Below the pieces are notes generated by a model, which did not search any database, had not been told where the DNA came from, and saw only the letters and a program-made list of their open reading frames with translations. Source: Xylaria sp. FL1777 (taxonomy: Eukaryota > Ascomycota > Sordariomycetes > Xylariales > Xylariaceae). From it: a stretch of DNA of 64,000 bases. The position numbers and the translations under genes are program-made. Numbering within the stretch: the stretch's first letter is position 1; every line of letters begins with the position of its first letter. Where the stretch lies: contig MU400644.1 in the NCBI GenBank assembly GCA_022578965.1, positions 1-64,000 of the forward strand. The letters are read 5' to 3'. Below, piece after piece: positions 25,213 to 37,688 of this stretch.

Positions 25213-28200
25213 ATGGAGACCGAAATGGCCGAGGGTCGCGAAGGGTCTCCGCCGGCTTTGAGTCGGAGAGCGGTAAGTGTGCCTCTTACCCCGGGAGTCC
25301 GAGGATCCCGCAGTGGTGTATTGTCGCATCTGCATGAAGCACGAAGAAAAGAATTCCCGCTATTGTATTTGGCTAATCATCCGGAGGTAGTGTGACCAAT
25401 GCCGCCTACGAAAGGTGAAGAACTCAATTCTCTAAGCCGAGGATCTGCAGCTGATCTTTGCATGATAAAAAAAAAACGAGAGAACTGACTGGTTCAATTC
25501 ACATTCTCTTGCAGATTCGATGTGATAAGGAGACGCCTTGCTCCAATTGCCGTAGCGCCAGACGGTCGTGTAGTTCTACGGGTGCGGGACAAAAACCTAA
25601 GGAGCCGCGCCAGCGAGTCTTGATTTCTAGCCAGTAGTATGTGCAGTAGCCTTTTACGAAGCTCTACGAATCCCGTCCCAAAACTTAAATCATGTCATAC
25701 CGCTCAAAGCTACCCTTGTTGGCAGTATGAGCATGAGATATCCGTCTGCCGGCTTACTAACCCGCATGCCCTCTTACACAGCGAGCGTAAAATTGATCAG
25801 ATAGAGGATCGTCTAGCAGGTATAGAGAAACTCCTACAGCAACTAGTCTCGACTCGGCCGAGTTCTGGTGTCGATAGTTTTACGCCACACAGTAGCACCA
25901 ACCAGCAAGGGCAGGCGTATGGCACCAGGACATTGCGAGCGTTAGCCACAAGTTCTAATCCATCACCGTCGACGGCATCATCTAGTCGCAAGAATAGAGA
26001 TGCCTCAACACCGGATAAGGGGGCCGACGGCGATAACGCGAACACCTTCTTCGATCCCGAGGATGCGGAAACGTTTGAGGGCAACTCATCACTAGCGGCT
26101 CACACCGCATTTGCCTCGGAATTCTGTAAGCAGGTTAATGTTATCTCCATTCCTAGATTCATCTCATGTGTACTGTGAAAATGCCTAATGACTATATTGC
26201 ACACTGAAAGGATGGCACCATTCCTTTTCTGAGTATAAGCTGGAAAGGCTCTTTTACCCCTGGCCGTCTAAGTTTCAAACTTCGCAAGTCAAGAAACAAG
26301 TCAAACTGATATACCTCGCTTCCTCATAGTGGCAGACGCGGTGCGCAAGACAACGCTCGGTGACGGCGGGAGCATCAACCCAAAATTTGACGCGGCATTG
26401 AACTCGTTGCGGCAAATCATTAATATGCAGAACCGTAGCCGGCAGCGGTCGACGACCGGAGTGTGGCCAGCGGCACCGAGTCTCACGCATCCCCTCCCGG
26501 AAAATGAATCCGAGGACGGCTCCCCTCCGAGCCGTAAAAACTTTCCAAGGACAAACCTTCGAGACCTACCACTCCCTCCGGTGGCGCTTGTTCGCGAGCA
26601 GTTGAGTGAGATGAGGCGTAAGCTTATCCCCTTTGCCACCCGCCCCGTACTACGGTGGTAGCGCCATGCTCTCCTCCTATTCTTTAATATGAGAAGAAAA
26701 GGAAACCGGGAATGGGTTGGTAAAATGGCCAGAAAGATTAGATATTGAACTAACTCACCTCGTTCACCTAGACGGCCCCGTACCTGTGATGCTCGCGATC
26801 CTCTACACATTTATCGACTACGAACACTTCACGGACCGTTGTCGACAGCTTTACTTTGCGACAGATGCGCCGTCGGAGGCGAGTTTCATCATCGTCAACG
26901 CGGGACTCACATACATCTTCTTCGAGGCGTCGCTGACGGCGTCGGACCCAGTCAAGAAGGCACGGTGGGAGGAATGCCGCTCCATATCGCAGAACAACCT
27001 CGAGATAGCGCTGGCGCAGCTGAACATGATGATGCCGGCCACTGCTGAGAATATTGAAGCACTGCTCATGGGTGTAAGTTGTCTTTTTCATTGTCCTATT
27101 TTTCCGCGTGGCCCCCATAATCGGCGAAAGGAGCACCATACCAATACTAAGTGAACCTCTCCAGGCGTGTTTCTGTATCGACGAGTCGCGGGCTTCGCTT
27201 GCATGGATCCTGGTGTCCCGAGCCGCACATAGTACGTACTTATGCCCTAGCTTCTCAGCGTCTCATACGAGCCTCGGGAGGATCGCGTAACCTGCCCACG
27301 CGGAACACATCGATCTAACGTCCTCCCCTCACCCTTGCGCAGTGTGCCGCACGCTAGGTTACCATCAAATCCACACCATGAAAGACGACATGCCGCAGAC
27401 CAAAGCCGATAAGTCGCTCCTATTCTGGTGCACTTACATGCTCGACAAAGCTCTCTCACTGCGTCTGGGCCGGGCCTCGGTCCTACAGGACTATGACATC
27501 TCTCTCCCGCACGTGACTCCGGACGCGAAGGCCGCGTACCCGGGGAAAGAAGTGATGACGCTCTGGATTCAGCACGCGCGCGTATTGGGCCGGATCTACG
27601 AGCGGCTGTACTCGCCTGGCGCACTGCGGCAGCCCGACACCGTACGCACCGAGCAAGTGAATCTCCTCGCGGCCGAACAGCAGCGGTTGATGGCCGCCAC
27701 AGTGTCTTTGTTCCGGGAGTTCGAGAGCGCCGTGGACGGCGAAGCGAGGATGTTCGCCTTGACGCTCAAGTCGGATGAGGTGTCGTTCCTCGCAAGCCTG
27801 TCGCTCACATACCGCGCCCTGCCGCCGAACGGACCTCGCAGCCGGGCCTTCGCAGACGAGTGTATAGATGCTGCGCGGGCGTCGATGCGGTGTCACCAGG
27901 AGGCCACGGCGATGATGGATCAGCAGTCGTTGAAGATTGTGTATATCCACTGGACCATACTCTACGCGCCTTTTATACCGTTCATTGTGATCTTCTGTCT
28001 TGTCATAGAGACATCTGATAGGGAGGACTTGACGCGGCTGGCAGACTTCGTGCGCTCGCTGGAACCGGCTTGTGACGTGTCTTCATCTGTGCGGAAATTG
28101 CATCAACTGTGCCAGGTGTTGTATAATGTTGCTGAGCTGTATGTCGAGGCAAAGGCCGCCGAGGGTGTAGGGAGTGAGTTCGATGCATATCTCAGTCAGC

Positions 28201-28403
28201 TCGGCTTCATGCCTGTTGACGTCGATGGGGGCGGCATGATGGGTTTAGATGCGGACGGAAATGTGCAGGGCATTGCCGATCAGACGACGAGGGCCGTCGC
28301 GCAGACAAATCAGTTAGAAGATTGGTTCTCAGGGAAGAATTACATGATGGGGCTGCTGGAAGAGGATTTGTCGGGGATTAATCCCATGGGATGGACTTCG
28401 TAA
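25213..28403 (+). CDS. Zn2Cys6 fungal transcription factor
   Basis: Nuclear DNA-binding regulator. Eight exons: 25213-25272, 25391-25414, 25515-25633, 25782-26125, 26330-26617, 26772-27073, 27165-27231 and 27343-28403. All are in phase and give 754 residues. The zinc cluster is formed across three exons, with cysteines 21, 24, 31, 37, 40 and 47 in the exact C-x2-C-x6-C-x5-C-x2-C-x6-C spacing. A short coiled-coil-like linker (ERKIDQIEDRLAGIEKLLQQ) follows. From about residue 215 the large alpha-helical fungal_trans (PF04082-type) middle domain begins, including the FWCTYMLDKALSLRLGR signature. It lies 5 kb from the cluster's GAPDH and separated by an F-box gene and a pseudogene, so a role as cluster regulator is possible but unproven. 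Confidence 0.88.
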
Positions 28404-28801
28404 TCAGGGTTTGGGCTTGGTTGTTCCTTCACTGGTTCGTCATTATACCTTGGTCAAGAGGGCAAGTTGAGTTGAATGAGTTGATGTACTCATAGTTATA
28501 AGAATGATTTTGATTCGTGGTTCTCTGTGTAGGCTAGAAGGTGGGTAAACCATGGCCTAAAACTCTGCTCGACTACATAGAACACAAGATAACCAACCAC
28601 AAAGGAAACCTTGATTTATGCTCGCACTTGTCTAGACCTAGATAGACGCCAATACCCCAGTCCTCGACACCTAAACCGGATCACCCACACATTGACGTGT
28701 TCTGGCGTATTTATGTACACGGTACGCTGACGCTATCCCCCTCTCTCTGCTTTTCTCATCCACCAAGCCTTCCATTTGCGTCATTGAAATCACGACAACT
28801 T
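28404..28801. other. Convergent intergenic gap
   Basis: About 400 bp between the stop codons of the Zn2Cys6 gene and the complex I subunit gene. It should contain both 3' UTRs. Nothing else is seen. Confidence 0.5.
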
Positions 28802-29759
28802 CTACTTCGCGAGCCTCTCGGCCTCGAGTTCTTGCTCGGCGGCTCGGTAATACTTGGCGGTGTCGACGCCATGTTGGTTGTGATTGACGAAGTTGAACCA
28901 GGGCAGGACGGAGGTGAAGAGAGCCGAGTAGCGAGACTGTCTTGCGGCGACACCCTGCATGTGCGGCGTCAATTTGCTCTCGCCGTAGAGGGGCTCGCCG
29001 GCCTTGACCTTAGCCACCATTTCCCTCATATCGAGCTCGACCTCACGAGCGTTTTCGGACATGCCATAGAACCTTACTACAAAAACAATATATTGTCAGT
29101 CGGTGTCTTAGTGCGCCCCCAGGGACGAGACGGGTAGGGCATAGATTAGCGGTTCGCCATTGTTAGGCATCGCTCTCTCCGTCGGCTGCCACGCCACGCC
29201 ACGCCACGCCACATCACATCACATCATATAACATCACGTACAGCACGACCGTTCGTAGAAGTATAGGAATCCGCCGATGGCACCGATGACACCGGTAAGA
29301 CGCATTGCCTGGGCGAAACCTCCGCGGCCGACGTGCGAGGGAGCAAAGCGCTCCATGGCATACAGGAGCCCCGGGCCAGCTGCTGCGGCTGTGACGCCGT
29401 GCACATAGTCTGATGTACGGGCATAGCCGACTACCCTCTTGAAGTGCCTGTCGACGAGGGGTGCTACATGTTAGCGAAAGAAGAAGGGATCGAGGGATCG
29501 AGGGATCGGTGGATCGGTGGATCGAGGGATGGGGATGTCGGCACGTACGGGTCATTGTCGATGAGCTACAGAGACGAACAGCATTAGCATGTACGTTCAA
29601 TTACTCATCCTATGTTCGGAGTTGCCCACGAGCTGTGGGCGCAAGAGAGCGCAACTGGGGGCGTCTGAAGAGACGGTGGAGGGAGAATGGGAACCTAACA
29701 GGATAATCGGTCTTGACGACCTTACTGGGGATGTAGGTCTGCTGGGTAGGATTTGCCAT
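28802..29759 (-). CDS. NADH:ubiquinone oxidoreductase 20.9 kDa subunit (complex I)
   Basis: Accessory subunit of mitochondrial respiratory complex I, in the inner membrane. Four exons on the minus strand, 29759-29700, 29565-29549 (only 17 nt), 29447-29242 and 29076-28802, join in phase to 185 residues. The order matches the Neurospora 20.9-kDa subunit: PSKVVKTDYP, then LIDNDPHFKRVVGYAR, a glycine-rich membrane part ending GGFLYFYERS, then LRFYG and GEPLYGES. The C-terminus has PWFNFVNHNQHGVDTAKYY and ends ERLAK. The 17-nt exon is needed to make the conserved DYP-LIDNDP-HF join. Introns 2 and 3 contain short tandem repeats. It is divergent from CSM3 with 471 bp between starts. Confidence 0.9.
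29188..29226. repeat. CACGC/CACAT pentanucleotide tandem repeat in intron 3 of the complex I gene
   Basis: The plus strand reads CCACG repeated about four times and then ATCAC-type units. It lies wholly in an intron (29241-29077) and is a simple microsatellite. Confidence 0.7.
29487..29533. repeat. 8-bp tandem repeat GGATCGAG/GGATCGGT in intron 2 of the complex I gene
   Basis: About five to six copies of an 8-bp unit with one variable position pair, fully within the intron between the 17-nt exon and exon 3. Confidence 0.75.
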
Positions 29760-30230
29760 GTTGTGGTTCCAAGTCAATTTGTGCTGCGCACCAGCTCGGC
29801 CTGCTCTATGGGATGCAATGCTAGCGATCTTGAGCTTCAAATGGACAAGAAGGTCAATGTAGATGAGATGCTCTTAGGTAAGCGGTTTTTCTTCGGCTGT
29901 CACTGCCGGAAGCCCCGCTAGGCAACCTGGAGCGAGCCCCACCAATTCCACTTACGCAGTAGACGCGGTACATGTAACTTCGCCAGACGCGTCGAGGATT
30001 GCATACCTAACCAGGTATCTATATACTACTACGTACTGCTGGTCCCTACAACCCAAGATTTCACTACCTACCTAGGCAGGTAGCTCCTACCTACAGTATA
30101 TCTGGACCTTACATAGGACTCTAACTACCTACCTATTTACTTAAGTAGGTACCTATAGGAATCAACTATCTGTCACTTAGAATCAAGTCCACTTAGGTAC
30201 CTAGTCAATAGCGACGAAGAGGAACTCATT
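29760..30230. promoter_or_regulatory. Divergent promoter of the complex I gene and CSM3, rich in CTACCTACC words
   Basis: This 471-bp region contains a dense group of CTACCTACCTAGG/TAGGTAC words between about 30055 and 30205, many palindromic at their centre. The same words occur upstream of other genes in the window (see the repeat entry at 48251). Confidence 0.5.
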
Positions 30231-31484
30231 ATGGCTTCACGGTTGACGCCGAGACCCCCCGCGCCCCCCACGAATCATATCAACAATATCGATAACTACG
30301 ATGTCGACGACGACGACCCATTCGCTGAATCTGGGGATGACGTAGCTCGAAGGAATGGGGGCGCAGATACGCAATCGAAGAAACGAAAGGATGCGAGTGG
30401 CCTCGGCATCGATGAAGCCGTGTCCGTCAGCAAGAAACCGAGATTGCCGCGAGTCAAGCTCGACGAGACTCGATTACTCTCCGACAATGGAATCCCAAAA
30501 CTGCGAAACAAGGCGCGGGGTCTCAAGTTCAAGGGGAAAGGACACGAGGTATGTCGGCCATCAAACACCATCGCGCCCTCGGGCTTTTGCTGTTACGCAT
30601 GCAACGACTTATGCCGCAATCAATAGTTCTCTGACACGGCTCGGCTGCTTTCCTTCTACCAACTCTGGCTAGATGATCTCTTCCCCAAAGCCAAGTTTCT
30701 CGATGCCCTCAGCATGGTCGAGAAGGCGGGTCACAAGAATCAGCTGCGATTAAAGCGCATACAGTGGATCGACGAGGGAAGGCCGAGACCTGTCGGGTTG
30801 GAGAATGACGACGACATCGACGACGACCTCTTCAGCGAACTGAATCAGCCCGAGGAACGAGACCCCGCCATATTCCCGGCCAGGGTTGCTCCCATATTCC
30901 AGAGCGGACTAGACAAGCGAGCTAAGACGCCGGCTAGAGATGATCCATTCGATGAAGACATATACGGCGCAAGCCCTAAACGACAGACGAACGTGGCAGT
31001 CGCGGCGGCGTCGGTGTTTGGTAGTGGTGGGAATGGTGGGAATGGTGAGACTAACGGTGAGCCCGACGAGGATGGCCTAGATGCCCTGATGGCGGAAGAG
31101 GAGGCGCAGCGAACAGCGTCGAATTCGCTGTTCGGAAACGGGAAGACGACGGAGACAATGCCGACACGGCACAAGCCAAACAGCAGCGATGATGGCGACG
31201 ATGGCGATGATCTGGATGTCCTGATAGCAGACGCAGAAGCCGAATCTTCTCACACCCGGCCTATGAAGCTAGCGAACCGCGGGCTCCCGACAGGGACTTT
31301 GATAGACGACGGTGAAGATGATTTAGACGCGCTTATGGCAGAGGCCGAAGTCTCGGGTTCGATAGTTAATAAGCCGCCCTCACATAAACTTGGCATACCA
31401 AATACAGAAGTAGGCCCGGCTTCGACTCAGGATGTAGACGAGGATGAGGAGGCGGCTATGGCAGAGATGGAGGGATTATGGTAA
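30231..31484 (+). CDS. CSM3: Replication fork protection complex subunit CSM3/SWI3
   Basis: Nuclear partner of TOF1/Timeless that stabilises stalled replication forks and supports checkpoint signalling. Exons 30231-30548 and 30627-31484 give 391 residues. The Swi3 domain spans roughly residues 75-160: [20 protein letters not shown], then [10 protein letters not shown] joined across the intron to [20 protein letters not shown] and [16 protein letters not shown]. The N-terminus is acidic with a basic KKRK segment. The C-terminal half is low-complexity and acidic, with three recurring D(D/G)LD(A/V)LMAEAE-like units, as is usual for fungal members. Start: first ATG with continuous family-like sequence. 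No regulatory feature beyond the shared divergent promoter. Confidence 0.88.
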
Positions 31485-32120
31485 ACATAATGGTACGGCA
31501 CCTGGATGAGTAACCATCTAAATCTCGATAACAGGTATATTATTTCAGAGCATCGGCCCCATGTTACTGGTTGGGGAGGTGACCGCTGGCATTATGATGG
31601 CATGCCGAGTTTGCGTCTTCGAAATGAATTTCGCACTTCACTTTATCGACTTTGGATGGTGAACTCCCCCGGGGCACCATTTCTTGTAGTTAATTACTTC
31701 TTACAGCGTGTTGTCAACCTTTAGAGATTGCCTGCGTACTGCGTATGCAGTACCAAGATGAATAATGCTTGGTAAATCTGCCTGTATACCGGCGGTACCT
31801 ATAAATCTTAGTGAACCTGACAGAGTGGATTTGTGACGTGTTTGGCGGGGTAACTAAGTACATAGGTAAGTTGGTAGGCTTACCGTGGGGTACATAGATA
31901 CTTACTTGACATTTACGCATAAGAAGTAAATCAAGGTACCAGATCCACTTATCTCCCGCCCCAAAATCATATCCATCCCCAATATCTCCAATATCTTCAA
32001 CACTTTCCACCAAGCCCGCTTCCGTGGTCCCAATTCCAAGTCGACCTAGATGTTCACGGCTGGTGTTAGTCCAGAATTCTTAAGACCACCGTCACCGTCA
32101 CCGTCATCGCCATCGCCATC
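31485..32120. other. Intergenic region between CSM3 and SKI2
   Basis: About 0.64 kb, both genes on the plus strand. Just before the SKI2 start there is a CCGTCA/CCATCG triplet-rich leader (about 32085-32118). No gene seen. Confidence 0.45.
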
Positions 32121-35100
32121 ATGGCGTCTACGACAGACGGTCCAGGGGTCGTGGAAGCTATGCAACATCTTCGACTCGTGGATGCTGCCGTTGACAACTT
32201 CAATATCGACGATATCTTGTTCCAGCAAAGACCGAGCAAACGTGTCAAGCAAGACCAGGCCGCCCTGAAAGCAGAGCTCGAGCAGAGATATCTCACGCCG
32301 TCCAACAGCTTCTCCACCGAATGGCTCAACCGCCTCCAGCAGCGATGGGACTGCCCCGTCGATATCGCCGAGCTCTTCCGCATGGCGCCCACCCAGACCC
32401 GCAGCGTCACGCGCTTCCAGCGGCAGGGCTTGAATGGCAGGGTTACCGGCTATAAGAATGTCACCGTCCCCGCCAACAGCGCAACTGCCAAGAATTCAAC
32501 ATCGCTCACGCGCAAACCCGGAGGTCGAGCCGACTTCGTGCGTGGCGCCGCCGGATTCTTCCCCTTTGCTCCAGGCGGCCTGGAGAGCGTTGAAGCAACT
32601 GCCGCGGTCGAAGAGCAGATGCTGCGATCTACTACCGCGAGAGGCGATGGTAGGAAGAACAAACTCGAGCGCGTCATCAAGCTCGGTGCCGATGGCGGTC
32701 TCCTCGAAGTAGCTCCTGGTCTAGATCGGGGTATCGACTTTAGTAAGAAAAAGTCTGCTGTCAACGTGAAGGAGGCCCAGGCAATCGAGGCAGAGCTAGA
32801 TCAGGAACCGGAGGACAGCCCGGAGGAAGAGGAGCCCAACGTCCATGTAGGCACCATCCATGATATCAATGACGATATCAATGAGGATGAGGACGAGGAC
32901 GAGGACGAGGACGAGGACATCGATGCCTTGTTACCAGTAGAGTTTCCCGCGCTGGAGCCACATGTGAAACTGGCTGCATCCAGCGCGAGGAAGGCTGGCC
33001 GGGAGTGGGCGCACATGGTGGATATCAATAGAGACATCACTAATTTCCGCGAGTTGGTACCCGAAATGGCGAGAGAGTGGCCCTTTGAACTCGACACGTT
33101 TCAAAAGGAGGCTATCTACCATCTAGAAAATGGTGATTCCGTCTTCGTTGCTGCCCATACTTCGGCCGGCAAGACTGTCGTGGCAGAATACGCCATCGCT
33201 TTGGCTGCTCGGCACATGACCAAGGCCATCTACACCTCGCCCATCAAGGCCCTCAGTAACCAGAAGTTCAGAGATTTCCGAGAGACATTTGACGAAGTCG
33301 GTATTTTGACTGGTGATGTCCAGATCAACCCCGAAGCAAGCTGTCTAATCATGACGACGGAAATTCTGCGCAGTATGCTGTATAGGGGTGCCGACTTGAT
33401 CCGTGACGTTGAATTCGTTATTTTTGATGAGGTTCATTATGTCAACGATTTCGAACGAGGCGTGGTGTGGGAAGAAGTCATCATAATGTTACCTGAGCAT
33501 GTCACCCTCATTCTACTTTCAGCAACGGTGCCAAACACGCACGAGTTTGCTTCCTGGGTCGGCAGAACGAAACAGAAGGACATCTATGTTATATCCACAC
33601 CTAAACGGCCTGTGCCTCTGGAGCATTATCTTTGGGCGGGCAAGAATATTCACAAGATCGTCGACCATCATAAGAAGTTTTTGGAGAAAGGTTGGAAAGA
33701 AGCCGACCAAGCCATGCGTGGTAAAGACAAATCCATTCCAGTACCCGCCGTGGCTCGGGGTGGGGGGAATCAGCAGCGCGGGAACCAGAGAGGTGGCGGC
33801 GCTCGTGGTGGCAACCAACAACGCGGTGGCGGACAGCGCGGCGGGGGCCAGCAGCGAGGTAGAGGCGGTCCTCCACGAGCAAGCCACGTACCCGGTCACA
33901 TGGGTCGCGCAGGTCGACCAGGTGGTTTTGCATCAGTTGCGCAAGATAAGAACTTGTGGGTTCACCTCGTGCAGTTTTTGAAGAAGCAGACCCTCCTGCC
34001 TGCTTGTATCTTCGTTTTTTCCAAGAAGAGGTGTGAGGAGAACGCAGATGCGCTAAGCAATCAAGATTTCTGCACGGCCCAGGAAAAGAGCCATATCCGC
34101 ATGATCATACAGAAGTCCATCGCACGACTACGCCCAGAAGATAGGGTTCTACCCCAAATCATTCGAATGCAGGAGCTCCTCAGCCGAGGGATCGCCGTAC
34201 ATCATGGCGGACTGCTACCCATTGTCAAAGAAATCGTCGAAATCCTCTTTGCTCAAACCTTGGTCAAGGTGCTTTTCGCCACGGAGACCTTCGCTATGGG
34301 CCTAAATCTCCCGACGAGGACCGTGGTCTTCTCGGGCTATCGAAAACACGACGGCCATTCTTTCCGGAATCTACTTCCGGGTGAGTATACACAAATGGCA
34401 GGCCGGGCTGGTCGCCGCGGGCTCGATCTTGTTGGGTCCGTCATCATCGTCCCTCCCGGTGGTGGTGATGAGGCACCGCCCGTGGTTGATCTTCAGAAGA
34501 TGATTTTAGACCCACCTAGCAAGCTGCGGTCTCAGTTTAGATTAACCTACAACATGATTCTAAACTTGCTCCGAGTTGAGGCATTGAAAATTGAGGAAAT
34601 GATTAAGCGCAGTTTCTCTGAGCATGCCACCCAACAACTTTTACCGGAACACGAAAAGGCTGTGAAGCTTTCTGAAGCCGATCTCGCCAAGGTCAAGCGA
34701 GAGCCTTGTACCACCTGTGATGTGGCCATGGATCAGTGCCACCAGGCAGCTATGAATTATAAACAACTCACACAAGATCTATACAAGGGTCTCATGGGTA
34801 TACCTATCGGTAAGAAGCTATTCTCTCAGAGACGCTTGATTGTTTGGAACAAGGAAGGTGTAAGGACTCCTGGTATTCTACTCAACGAAGGTGTCAGTAC
34901 AAAGGTGTCCGGTGGCCAACCGACAGTCCACGTGTTTGAGATCAAGACAGGGCGGGAGACGCGAGACTCGTCTGACATACTTCCTTTCGTAAAGGACTTT
35001 CGGCCGCTTCTCAAGGCATTGCCTCAGCAAAAGAGGAATATCGTAGCCAAAACACTCCATGTTGCCTTAAGTGATGTCGAGTGCCTTACCACGACTCTCG

Positions 35101-36116
35101 TTGATGGCATCATCCCCGACTTCTTTCAGGGCGGCGACAGCAGGGGAAAAGCAAAGGATAAAATGTTGAAAATTTGTAAAAGTTGGGAGTCGGACATTTG
35201 GGACGAAGTGAGCTTCGCCAAAATCAAGAGCTTGAATCTACAGGAGATCATCCAGAGACGGCAGCAAGAAGCTACGAATATCGTACAGACTGCTACCGTG
35301 CAGTGTCCCAAGTTCTTGAAACACGTGAGTCTTCCGTGTCCCTCTTCAACGGTTACCCCAATTCAGATGATGTCGTGTCTTATTGTGCTCTTTTCACCGC
35401 AATCCAACATCAACGCATAGCTAACCCTAAAGCAGTTCGCCATGTGCCATGATCAGTGGCTTATCAAGGAACACATATCCTCCTTGCGCCAAGCCCTCTC
35501 AGATCAAAATCTTCAGCTCCTTCCTGACTATGAACAACGCATTGAAGTCCTCAAAGATCTCTCCTTCGTTGACGTAGATACTCGTATCCAGCTCAAGGGT
35601 AAGGTAGCCTGCGAGATCCACTCAGCCGACGAATTAGTGCTCACCGAACTCATCCTCGACAACGTTCTTGCCGATTACGAACCTGCCGAGATCGCGGCCT
35701 TGCTCTCGGCGTTCGTCTTCCAAGAGAAGACGGACGCTGTACCAAACCTCACGGGAAACCTGGAACGGGGTATGAAGACAATCATCGAGATCAGCGAGAA
35801 GGTGAACACAGTGCAGACGGAGCGGCAGGTCATCCAAAGCGCCGATGATAGCAACGATTTTGTCTCGCGCCCGCGGTTCGGGCTCATGGAGGTCGTGTAT
35901 GAGTGGGCGCGCGGCATGACTTTCAAGAATATCACAGATTTGACGGATGTGCTGGAGGGCACCATTGTACGGACTATCACGCGACTTGATGAGACGTGTC
36001 GCGAGGTAAAAAATGCAGCAAGAATCATTGGTGATCCGGAGCTATATCAAAAGATGCAGGCTGCGCAGGAGATGATCAAGAGGGATATCACGGCTGTGGC
36101 TAGCTTGTACATGTGA
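32121..36116 (+). CDS. SKI2: SKI2-type RNA helicase of the cytoplasmic exosome (Ski complex)
   Basis: ATP-dependent 3'-5' RNA helicase that feeds mRNA to the cytoplasmic exosome together with Ski3 and Ski8. Exons 32121-35324 and 35436-36116 give about 1294 residues, the normal Ski2 length; the neighbouring acceptor at 35433 would add one Gln. N-terminal Ski-complex-binding part, then an acidic Glu-Asp run near residues 255-270. Helicase motifs: AHTSAGKT (Walker A, Lys351), DEVH from Asp436, SATVPN, and QMAGRAGRRGLD. An RGG/Gln-rich stretch of about 40 residues lies in the insertion ('arch') position near residues 545-585. The C-terminal DSHCT domain follows, ending with the EWARGMTF and RLDETCREVKNAA segments. 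The short intron is supported by the restored PKFLKH-FAMCHDQW join. Confidence 0.93.
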
Positions 36117-37688
36117 GCATACGGTGTTACTTGTATAGGCCGTGTTATCTAAACTGGTAACTATCGGGTTTCATATATAGTATTAAAGATATCCGGACAA
36201 GAGTCCAGCTAATTGTCAGTGGAATTATCGAGGCTAAGTTAGACCTATCAACGCTATAAACGAAAGCAATACCCTCTACGTAAAGTCGGGACCGCGTCGT
36301 ATCGAAAGTCAAATGCAAGGAAGAATCAGGTCGCTTTCCTACCTGGGTAGTTTTAATAGATAAGTCGTTACCTCAATGTAGAGGTTCCGATGAGGTTATA
36401 ATGCAGGGTCACCTTTTCTCATAGCACCTTCGGCTTTCTATATAGATAACCGCTGCTTCTGTTAAAAACAGTACATATATAATCTTCTCCAGCTTCAAAA
36501 GTACGCATTTAGGAAAAGTTTATCGCTATCTCTTGAAGTTATCACATAGAGTAACAGTCATACCCCTTCCACGTTCCATAGCACTATACGAGCAGACAAT
36601 ACAAGGGGGCGCACTAAGATGACAAGAAAGCTATAAAGAAGACATGTAGATGCTTCGTTATGTTTTATTCTGCTTATGAATTTCAGAGACTTATTCAATT
36701 GACAAGTGAGCCTGCTCCGTTTTAAGTTAATAGTGAATCAGGTCGAGTTGTCGCTACTATCTCTGACTTCAATCCTCTTCCAGCGTATGTTCAGAAGAAA
36801 ACGACCGAAATACATAAATGTGCTTTATGCTCACTACTAAACAACTGAAATTAATAGATAAAATCTTATGAAATTACAATTAGACCTTTTCGATATATAT
36901 ACTTCTAAGCTTTATCATATTTCTTTCATGTATTTCTTTTCTCGATTGGTTTTTGAAGTCGCAAGGTGTAGGTTGTTTACGGAGAGGTGTCTCGTATTTC
37001 TTGAACCCACTCTGCTTCTCTTAATCTACTACTACTATTGCTTAGTGGCTGGAACCAGAAACGGGAAGTACGCTGGCTAATATATTTTACGTCGCTAAAT
37101 CCCAGCGACCGCGAGCTCTAGCCGATGTACGTTTGCTGATTAAATCTGTACGCATGAACTATTTTGATAGGGCTTTGGACCTTGGTCCATCCGCGATACT
37201 ACTCACTTCTAAACTGAACATTTATAATATCTGGTAGTCCTGAGGAGTTAGGCTGACTGCGCTTAAGGCCGGCGCAACTTTGTACCAGTTAAAATGAGAC
37301 TGGATGCTCCTGCTCCGAAAAAGAGTGATGTAGCAGCTGTAATGAGTGAATTGGGCCGTTAGGAGATTCAAGGATTGTCATTACTACCTGGTGAGAGCGT
37401 AAGGGATAATCCAGCCCGTTTTATGCACCCAGGGCTCCTTTAAGGCAACTTAACATTATAATGCAGTAAGAACTACAGTCTTTATAAATATTTGGACAAA
37501 CTGTTTATAATTTAGTTGGGAATTCCGTGCATGTTAGCAAGACAAAATGTCGAATAGATTACCATAAGCTATATTTAGATTATATGATGAACTTCATAAC
37601 ATATCTGAAGTGAACCTTGAAAAGGCTAAAGACGGCGGCACGCTTGGACCGATGATCGCCAGTCGGAACCTCAACTTACGTCTATTTC
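36117..37688. other. AT-rich convergent intergenic region
   Basis: About 1.6 kb between the SKI2 stop and the stop of the minus-strand DUF1996 gene. Many A/T words, no open frame with coding character, no RNA gene recognised. Confidence 0.5.

Noticed and set aside
29188..29533. Short tandem repeats as a CRISPR array
   Set aside because: Units of 5 and 8 bp without spacers, in introns of a nuclear gene.
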